DNA of 18,516 nucleotides, taken from positions 1-18,516 of the forward strand of contig CAYJWU010000020.1 in the NCBI GenBank assembly GCA_964374025.1. Direction: 5' to 3'. Source of the DNA: JBASTI01 sp964374025 (GTDB taxonomy: Bacteria > Patescibacteriota > Minisyncoccia > Spechtbacterales > HO2-43-30). Shown here piece by piece: positions 13,739 through 18,516 of the stretch (its first letter is position 1; the number at the start of each line of letters is the position of its first letter). The notes beneath the pieces were generated by a model, which saw nothing but the letters and a program-made list of their open reading frames with translations, was not told the origin of the DNA and made no database searches. The translations under genes were made by a program, and so were the position numbers.

Positions 13739-15109
13739 CTATTTTTGTAAAAGGAGGTTTTTCGTGGGATCTACGAGAAACTTTTTGAGGTCCCTTCGGC
13801 CTATAATAACATCATGCTTCATTTCTTCACGAGACGCGATAAACGCTTCTGTGCGCACCTTTTCCCGATCTAGGTCAAATACGAGATCAATAATCGGCCG
13901 TTCTTGTTTCCCAAGAGCCCCTCTAACCTTTTTATATTTAAGTATGTTAGTAAGCTCCAGCTTGTCCGCTAGGGATTGGGCAATGCTTGTGCGGTAAGCC
14001 CCGGTGTCGATTTTGGCAAAAGTTGTGTATTTTTCTTTGTTTGTTCCATAAATTATTATCTCTTCCCGCGCGCCTATTATTTTTCTGCCGGATATTTCCT
14101 CAAGCTCCTCTTCGAGTCCTCCCCCGAAAAGGTCCTGGGCTATCTTTGCCCCCTTTTTCGCTGTTTCCACGTTTAGGCCCCGAACTCTTTCCAAACGTTC
14201 GCGCAGGGGGGCCATGTTGGCAATTTGTATGGAAAGCCCCGGGCGCGCGTTAAGTTCTAATATTATGGGTCCGCGATCGCGATCTATGCTTATATCCGCG
14301 CCAATAAATTGGCAGCCCGTTGCTCTTTGCGCGTAAATAGCGAGTTCAAGAATTTCTTTCCATCCGGGTATTTTTATCCCGCGGAGAACTAGTCTAGACC
14401 CCGGGACATAGCTAATCGCGCGGTCATTGCAAACCGCGTGCGTTGTTATGCCATTCCCCATGTCTATGCCGACTCCTATAGCGCCAAGGTGCAAATTTGC
14501 CTTTCCCTCCGACTCTTTGGTGGGCACGCGGAGCTCTGCCATAATAGGGATTGAATTATAAACAATTACGCGAATATCAGGGATCCCCCTAAAGCTGTAG
14601 CTCTTAAAAAGTTTAAAAATTTTTATGCGTTCTTCAAAAAAAGCGATGTCGGGCAAGTTCCCCAAGGAAAAGGTGCCGTCCATTATATTTAGTATATGGT
14701 TTTTTATTTCGGATAATCCTAAGGCGCTCCTATCGGCCCGAATCCAAGCGATCTCTGGGGTTCGTTTGCCGAAAATGCGGGCTATGCGCGAGCTTACAGG
14801 ATCCGGTGCTACGGTATTTGCGGGATCCAGAGCCCCCGGTTTTTTTCTGGCGAACACCACAATAATTCCTTCCCCCCCAAATCCTCTGTTTGGCTTTAGG
14901 GCAAAAGAAGAATCGAGTTCGCTCCAGTCAAATTCCGAGAGTTCTTTTGGCGAGGAAATGGAGCCCAAGGTTTTTGGGACAGGTATGCCTTTTTTAGAAA
15001 GGACCCCTTTGGTTATAATTTTGTTATCTAAAATACGAGCAACGCCCTTGGAAAGAGAGGGTTTAATATAGAGAAGGTTGCGGGCATTAATACCCAATGC
15101 TCTTTGCAT
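13739..15109 (-). CDS. RimK-like ATP-grasp ligase fused to a retropepsin-like protease domain
   Basis: Residues ~1-330 match the alpha-L-glutamate ligase-like group: N-terminal GINARNLLYIKP, GFGGEG (~76-81), IPDIRVIVY, KANLHLGAIGVGID, GADISIDRDRG and the metal-binding LELNARPGLSIQIAN (~284-298). Residues ~345-456 form a second domain with KIDTGAYRTSI (D368-T-G), VRGALG and HDVIIGRRDL, the pattern of the so-called ATP-dependent zinc protease family, which has an aspartyl-protease-like fold. The ligase would attach an amino acid, possibly glutamate, to a peptide or metabolite, and the second domain could cleave it. Elsewhere these are usually two genes. Residues ~91-118 (PGALDPANTV onward) look inserted after GEGIIVVF. 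It begins one base after the 7TM gene. Confidence 0.85.
   Translation of the reverse strand: MQRALGINARNLLYIKPSLSKGVARILDNKIITKGVLSKKGIPVPKTLGSISSPKELSEFDWSELDSSFALKPNRGFGGEGIIVVFARKKPGALDPANTVAPDPVSSRIARIFGKRTPEIAWIRADRSALGLSEIKNHILNIMDGTFSLGNLPDIAFFEERIKIFKLFKSYSFRGIPDIRVIVYNSIPIMAELRVPTKESEGKANLHLGAIGVGIDMGNGITTHAVCNDRAISYVPGSRLVLRGIKIPGWKEILELAIYAQRATGCQFIGADISIDRDRGPIILELNARPGLSIQIANMAPLRERLERVRGLNVETAKKGAKIAQDLFGGGLEEELEEISGRKIIGAREEIIIYGTNKEKYTTFAKIDTGAYRTSIAQSLADKLELTNILKYKKVRGALGKQERPIIDLVFDLDREKVRTEAFIASREEMKHDVIIGRRDLKKFLVDPTKNLLLQK
14799..14841. repeat. Possible repeat insertion within the ligase-protease gene
   Basis: Two GGATCC sites (14799-14804 and 14823-14828) and a GC-rich end (AGAGCCCCCGG) mark a stretch encoding PGALDPANTVAPDP, which has no counterpart that I recall in related ligases. 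The CCGGGGGCTCTGGATCC part (minus strand) resembles one arm of the palindrome in yidC. The boundaries are guesses. Confidence 0.3.
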
Positions 15110-15110
15110 G

Positions 15111-15749
15111 CTACCGGAATATTATTTTTTTAAATCTTACGTACTCAGACAATCTTAGCCCGGTCCATTTCCCGAGAAAAAGGTTCGCTAGTATTGACGC
15201 GATTAAAACAACGAGAGGATAGGTTACAACGGTATTTGCGAGCCACCCCCACGTGACAAGAAAGAATATTGCCACTGACACCGCGAGCGTTTCTAGCGCG
15301 ATTCCCAAAGTTTTTTTCTGGCCGCGCTCCATAAGAGAGGAAGCAAACTGCTCGGCAGAAAGAGCGAGAATCATGAGGGAGAAAGCGGCATAAGAAAATT
15401 GAACGCCCTCTCTATGCGGCAGAAATAAAACAACTATGGGCATGGCGACGCTTATCCCAAGTAAAATCAGCGCCATTTTTGGCAGGTAAAGAAGCCTTAC
15501 GTTATCGAGAACCGATTTTATAAGAAATCCCATGAGAAGCACCGCGAAAAATATAATAAGGCCGGACTCTAATCCGATTGCGGCGAAAGCAAAACCGACC
15601 AAAACCGGAGATGTTATGCTAAAGCCCTTAATCCCTATAATCTGCCTGCCTATAACGGCAAAAGTTATCGCTATCGGCAGCATAAACATCCAGGCGAGGA
15701 CATGTTCTGGGACGCCGTTTTGTATAAGAAGGGTGGTTATTTGGGGCAT
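15111..15749 (-). CDS. Seven-helix membrane protein of the 7TM_transglut type
   Basis: About 212 residues with six or seven membrane helices. The order of features matches the 7TM half of the inactive transglutaminase-7TM proteins: GRQIIGIKGFSITSPVLVGFAFAAIGLESG, LLYLPKMALIL, SAEQFASSLMERG, and a final LFLGKWTGLRLSEYVRF. In proteobacteria this domain is fused to an extracytoplasmic transglutaminase-like domain and encoded next to the RimK-like ligase and protease. Here the transglutaminase part is absent. I choose ATG 15749, which lies inside the end of ruvC (13-base overlap); TTG 15764 would add five residues. It is followed one base later by the ligase-protease gene. It may anchor the system at the membrane or carry its substrate. 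Confidence 0.8.
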   Translation of the reverse strand: MPQITTLLIQNGVPEHVLAWMFMLPIAITFAVIGRQIIGIKGFSITSPVLVGFAFAAIGLESGLIIFFAVLLMGFLIKSVLDNVRLLYLPKMALILLGISVAMPIVVLFLPHREGVQFSYAAFSLMILALSAEQFASSLMERGQKKTLGIALETLAVSVAIFFLVTWGWLANTVVTYPLVVLIASILANLFLGKWTGLRLSEYVRFKKIIFR

Positions 15750-16210
15750 GTATTTGCGCAGCAAATAGCAATAGCTAGGGCATCCGACGCGTCATCCGGT
15801 TGCGGGATTTCCGTAAGATTGAGTAATATTTTTACCATTCTTTGTACCTGCGACTTTTCGGCCTTGCCGTAGCTTGTTGTGGCTTGCTTTACTTGGAGGG
15901 GAGTGTATTCCTGTATGGGCAAATTACGCGAGGCGACAGCCTCCAGAATGACTCCGCGGGCATGGGCAACTGATATCGCAGTTTTTATGTTTTTTGTAAA
16001 AAAAAGTTGTTCTATCGCGGCGATCTCCGGTTTGTACTTGTAAATTACATTTATTACCCCTTTTCTTATAAGTCGCAGGCGCAGAGCGGTTTCCATTTGT
16101 GCCGGCGTTCTGATGCAGCCGAAATCTACGCACGCAAGGTTGCCTCCTTGTCTCTCTACGACGCCATATCCGGTCCTTGCCGTGCCGGGATCAAGACCGA
16201 GAATAATCAT
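15737..16210 (-). CDS. ruvC: Holliday junction endonuclease RuvC
   Basis: The 157-residue resolvase cuts four-way junctions during recombination. The RNase H-like fold has all catalytic acids: D7 in GLDPGTARTG, E67 in AIEQLFF, and D140 and D143 in PDDASDALAIAIC. The central KTAISVAHARGVILEA helix is also typical. Length is normal. The ATG overlaps the yebC stop (16207-16210, ATGA), and the 3' end overlaps the 7TM gene, so the genes are probably translated as a coupled series. ruvA and ruvB are not next to it. Confidence 0.95.
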   Translation of the reverse strand: MIILGLDPGTARTGYGVVERQGGNLACVDFGCIRTPAQMETALRLRLIRKGVINVIYKYKPEIAAIEQLFFTKNIKTAISVAHARGVILEAVASRNLPIQEYTPLQVKQATTSYGKAEKSQVQRMVKILLNLTEIPQPDDASDALAIAICCANTCPK

Positions 16211-16743
16211 TTTATGTTAGAATAAATTTCCTGCACGTCGTCATGTTCGTCAAGCGCCTCAAAAAGCTTTTCAAGCTTAACGCGCACTGCAGCGCTTATG
16301 TCCATAGGAAACTTGGGGATCCATTCCTCTTGCGATTTTTCAAATGCCCATCGCACCGCGCCTTCTGTCGCGAGCTTTGCTCCGTGTACCGAAAGCAGTT
16401 TTTTTATTTCGGAAAGCGTGCGATTTTTGTTATCAGTTATCGCCTCAACAATTATAGCCACACCCTCCGGGCCATAGATTTCAAATGTTATCGCCTCAAG
16501 CGTAGCACCTTCACCCTCTCCGGTTCCTCGTTTTATCGCGCGGTCAATATTTTCTTTTGGCATGTTTTCCTTTTGGGCCGTCTCAATGGCTATGCGCAGG
16601 CGCGGGTTCATGGCGGGGTCGCCACCCTTTTCTCTCGCGGCTATAGAAATAATTTTCGCGAGTTTGCCGAAAACCTTGCCGCGCTTGGCGTCAACTGCCG
16701 CTTTGTGATGTTTTGTTGTTTTCCACTTACTGTGGCCGGACAT
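16207..16743 (-). CDS. yebC: YebC/TACO1-type protein, short form
   Basis: The conserved start MSGHSKWKTTKHHKAAVDAKRGK fixes the ATG at 16741-16743 (178 residues); an upstream in-frame start at 16785 would add 14 unconserved residues and run into the repeat at 16781-16823. Later conserved parts are GGDPAMNPRLRIAIETAQKENMPKENIDRAIKRGTGE and EGVAIIVEAITDNKNRT. The family is described both as a transcription regulator and as a factor that helps ribosomes at proline-rich stretches. Usual length is about 240 residues; here WAFEKSQEEW joins almost directly to the last segment (LEKLFEALDEHDDVQEIYSNIK), so roughly 60 residues of the middle domain are missing. It is placed upstream of ruvC, its common neighbour. 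Confidence 0.93.
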   Translation of the reverse strand: MSGHSKWKTTKHHKAAVDAKRGKVFGKLAKIISIAAREKGGDPAMNPRLRIAIETAQKENMPKENIDRAIKRGTGEGEGATLEAITFEIYGPEGVAIIVEAITDNKNRTLSEIKKLLSVHGAKLATEGAVRWAFEKSQEEWIPKFPMDISAAVRVKLEKLFEALDEHDDVQEIYSNIK

Positions 16744-16780
16744 ATTCTTATTTCTTATTTTGCCCTGTTTTTCTATAAAA

Positions 16781-16823
16781 AGCAAGGCCCGCCTGCCCGC
16801 CGGTCGGGCAGGTCAAGCAAGGC
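16781..16823. repeat. Hairpin insertion flanked by 8-bp direct repeats
   Basis: AGCAAGGC occurs at 16781-16788 and again at 16816-16823, enclosing a 27-base core whose CCTGCCCG (16792-16799) pairs with CGGGCAGG (16805-16812) around a five-base loop. Core plus one direct repeat is 35 bases. The core supplies the TGA stop of the lamin-tail gene. Deleting the 35 bases on paper extends that gene by 11 codons to a TAA at 16748-16750, four bases ahead of yebC. It looks like a miniature insertion with a target duplication; on the minus strand the hairpin and the TTTTTATAG after it could weakly terminate transcription. Confidence 0.75.
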
Positions 16824-18165
16824 GTTTTTTGAGGAGAAATATGAAGGCAGCAGAGAGAAGAGCTATAAAAGACGCGATAAACGCAGTAAGCCGAGAGGAT
16901 AGTTTTCCCGAGGATGCTTCGCCGACAGAGGCGAGTTGTTTTGCGGTAGTAGTTTCTGCGGCCCCCACTTCTACCTTATTGGGGCTCGCTTTCTTTACCA
17001 CCTCCTTCACGTCGCTAATTGTTCCCGCATTTTTCAGGGGCGCGGGAACAATGTTCGCGCTCCCTGGCGTCGGCACACTAGACCATTTCCAGAGACCACT
17101 TTCTCTGACAAAAGATTTTCCTTTCTCGGCTTTCTCGTAGGGCACCGTTTGCGCAAGTTCTCCATCGGGCCGTATGATCTGCACCGCGTCGCCGTCGTTG
17201 TTCATTGTTATATTTGTAGTCAACCGGGAAAGCACAAGAAAACCCCTTGCCGCTATAATTGTGCCTTTGGGCAGGGCGTATATATTGGTAGCTCCTAGAG
17301 TATCTTTTATTTGCCACAAAGAAATGTCGGCCGGCTCACTGTTTTCGTTTATTATCTCAACCCATTCTTCAAGCTCGTCAGGCCCCAAGGGGTAGGGCAT
17401 AAGTTCGTTTATAAAAATGTTGGAGGGATAGGCCGTGTGTGCTTGAGTGTTTGCCGGGGCATTGTTGTCGGTATCGGCCCGTACGGCTGTTTTCTCGGAT
17501 TCGTCTGGTTGAGTTTTGAGCTCAAGGGCGGGATCGAGATTTGGTGGTGCGGATAGGTTTTGCTGCCCTTGCGCGGGTCCGGGCGCGGGAACAGTATCCG
17601 AGATTTGGCTTTCTTGCGTGGAATATACGCTATTTTGCGCCTTGGGTGTTCCTCCCGCGGTTAAACTCGTCTTCCAACTAGTGGATGCAGACCCAGTCAA
17701 CTTTGGATTTATGCGCTCCATTGTTTGTTTGGTGGTGTTGTCGCCTCCCCAGCCAATCCAACTGCTGCCGAATGCGTTTACTCTATCTATAAGATTGCCT
17801 CGCGCATCTAAAAGTTCAAGATGCTCTCCGGAGTTTCCGAGGTCTCCGGTATATATTTGATCTGCTGATATGTCCGGTACGCTTACGTCGTTTGTTCGCT
17901 CAAGTAAAAAGAACCCCTTTGGGGCAATGGTTTTCTCAAGAGATATGTTCGGCTTTCCATCCGTGGCTCTTAAAATCCAGCCCTCAAGCGCAATTAGGGT
18001 ATCTGTATTGTTATATAACTCTATCCACTCATCTGTATAAGAGTTTACGCCGCCCATCCATGCAATTTCATTTATCACAATATCGCCCGTGCTTGCGGCG
18101 CGGGCAGGGGATACAAGAAAAGCAAAAAGAATATAAGGGATTACTACAAATATATACCTTGCCAT
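16813..18165 (-). CDS. Secreted, membrane-anchored protein with two lamin-tail domains
   Basis: The 450-residue protein has a signal peptide (~1-23, ending ARA), a first lamin-tail domain (~26-155; IVINEIAWMGG, DEWIELYNNTD, GWILRATDG, GFFLLERTND), a low-complexity linker rich in Pro, Gln, Asp and Thr (~180-245), a second lamin-tail domain (~249-372; IFINELMPYP, EWVEIINENSEPADISLWQIKD, RGFLVLSR, PTPGSAN), a Ser/Thr/Lys-rich stalk and a C-terminal helix (~427-445) with KKR after it. Bacterial lamin-tail domains are beta-sandwiches on exported proteins, often beside nucleases or adhesion domains; the function here is unknown. Expected place is the outer face of the membrane. The stop codon comes from a 35-bp insertion; without it the cytoplasmic tail would be 11 residues longer. 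Confidence 0.85.
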   Translation of the reverse strand: MARYIFVVIPYILFAFLVSPARAASTGDIVINEIAWMGGVNSYTDEWIELYNNTDTLIALEGWILRATDGKPNISLEKTIAPKGFFLLERTNDVSVPDISADQIYTGDLGNSGEHLELLDARGNLIDRVNAFGSSWIGWGGDNTTKQTMERINPKLTGSASTSWKTSLTAGGTPKAQNSVYSTQESQISDTVPAPGPAQGQQNLSAPPNLDPALELKTQPDESEKTAVRADTDNNAPANTQAHTAYPSNIFINELMPYPLGPDELEEWVEIINENSEPADISLWQIKDTLGATNIYALPKGTIIAARGFLVLSRLTTNITMNNDGDAVQIIRPDGELAQTVPYEKAEKGKSFVRESGLWKWSSVPTPGSANIVPAPLKNAGTISDVKEVVKKASPNKVEVGAAETTTAKQLASVGEASSGKLSSRLTAFIASFIALLSAAFIFLLKKRLA

Positions 18166-18212
18166 TTGTATAACTTTATCAAACAGAGGACACGGTTGTC
18201 TATATTAACTAT

Positions 18213-18516
18213 TTATTCTTTGAGAAATTGTAGCTCCGGTATGCCTCGGAAGTCCTTTTTATTGAGCGTATATAAGTCGGCGTCGTTGAGAATGGCGGTT
18301 GCCGCGATGGCGGCATCGGCAAGTTCAATCGGTCGTAAGATATCCCTTGCCATTTCGCCGGCAAACTGAGCTACTTCGTACGTATACGATAGAACTTTTA
18401 ATGGAGCGATTGTGGCGAGGAGATAGTTTTCCTTTTCCGATTCGCGGGTGCTGCGTCCCTCGTACAGTTCCTGTATACTCACAACAGAAATCGCCAAGTT
18501 CTCCTTGGCAACTTTT
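18213..18516 (-). CDS. PIN-domain protein (VapC-like), N-terminus beyond the window
   Basis: The frame is open to the right edge, so the gene is cut by the window. About 100 C-terminal residues are visible: KVAKENLAISVVSIQELYEG with the conserved Glu of PIN domains, then ELADAAIAATAILNDADLYTLNKKDF with the conserved Asp of the third acidic position and a later LNKKDF. PIN-domain toxins of the VapC type are Mg-dependent ribonucleases that cut tRNA or rRNA and are neutralised by a partner encoded just upstream, which would lie outside the window. The first catalytic Asp is also outside. A TTG at 18497 is only an internal codon. It lies 47 bases ahead of the lamin-tail gene, on the same strand. 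Confidence 0.8.
   Translation of the reverse strand, partial: KVAKENLAISVVSIQELYEGRSTRESEKENYLLATIAPLKVLSYTYEVAQFAGEMARDILRPIELADAAIAATAILNDADLYTLNKKDFRGIPELQFLKE

Noticed and set aside
16243..16902. Plus-strand open frame of 219 codons opposite yebC and the lamin-tail end
   Set aside because: It is antisense to the conserved yebC sequence and crosses the hairpin insertion; no family pattern.
17560..17600. PGPAQGQQ in the lamin-tail linker as another PFDPAQGKP repeat
   Set aside because: Only weak DNA similarity, within a low-complexity linker that naturally holds such residues.
18213..18497. Complete 94-residue PIN protein starting at TTG 18497
   Set aside because: The frame stays open to the window edge and the first catalytic Asp of PIN domains is missing, so the gene must begin outside.
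1..18516. CRISPR array, tRNA or rRNA genes
   Set aside because: I saw no regularly spaced repeats with unique spacers and no tRNA cloverleaf or rRNA-like sequence; the repeats present are palindromes or 7-bp tandems.
1..18516. Alternative genetic code with UGA as glycine
   Set aside because: TGA ends khpB, the flippase, yebC and the lamin-tail gene at sensible positions, and conserved glycines are not encoded by TGA.

Overview
The window looks like a chromosomal segment of a Patescibacteria (Candidate Phyla Radiation) bacterium, probably Parcubacteria-like. The evidence is indirect: compact versions of housekeeping proteins (178-residue YebC, 148-residue KhpB/Jag, 44-residue L34), very tight gene packing, short hairpin repeats inside and at the ends of coding regions, a 7-bp tandem repeat in front of dnaA, and a DciA-type protein after dnaN where recF often sits. 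TGA acts as a normal stop in several genes (khpB, flippase, yebC, ruvC-yebC junction), so the code is standard and not the UGA-glycine code of Gracilibacteria/SR1. No 16S rRNA is present, so the lineage call is inference.

Layout. (1) 1-962: a Y1/HUH transposase of the REP-associated (RAYT) type, read leftward, with near-perfect palindromes on both sides and a third copy inside the gene in frame. A 49-bp piece of the flippase gene is duplicated just outside it. (2) 963-4301, leftward: rpmH, rnpA, yidD, yidC, khpB (jag) and a Wzx/MATE-like flippase. The first five are the classic origin-proximal operon. rpmH is only 44 codons. (3) 4302-6197: the origin neighbourhood, with dnaA read rightward, DnaA boxes on both sides of it and an AT-rich dnaA-dnaN spacer. 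(4) 6198-7623, rightward: dnaN and dciA. (5) 7620-11058: a class A penicillin-binding protein read leftward and tyrS read rightward, divergent from nearly overlapping starts. (6) 11069-18516, all leftward: a PIN-domain toxin fragment cut by the window edge, a lamin-tail-domain surface protein, yebC, ruvC, then four tightly packed genes: a 7TM protein, a RimK-like ATP-grasp ligase fused to a retropepsin-like protease, a QEGLA/DUF1704 metallopeptidase-like protein and a second ATP-grasp enzyme.

The last four genes are the most interesting system. ATP-grasp enzymes join amino acids or peptides. The fused aspartyl-protease-like domain and the HEIxTH protein could trim such additions. The 7TM protein would anchor the process at the membrane. 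The families are known to keep company in proteobacteria, but their product is unknown to me, and this compact version (7TM without its transglutaminase part, ligase-protease fusion, extra ATP-grasp) is unusual.

The second theme is small hairpin repeats that have entered genes. One 35-bp unit with 8-bp direct repeats appears to have cut the tail off the lamin-tail protein: removing it on paper restores a longer reading frame ending 4 bases before yebC. Others lie in frame in the transposase, the flippase, yidC and both ATP-grasp genes. I found no tRNA, rRNA or CRISPR array, and no gene-free stretch longer than 300 bases.
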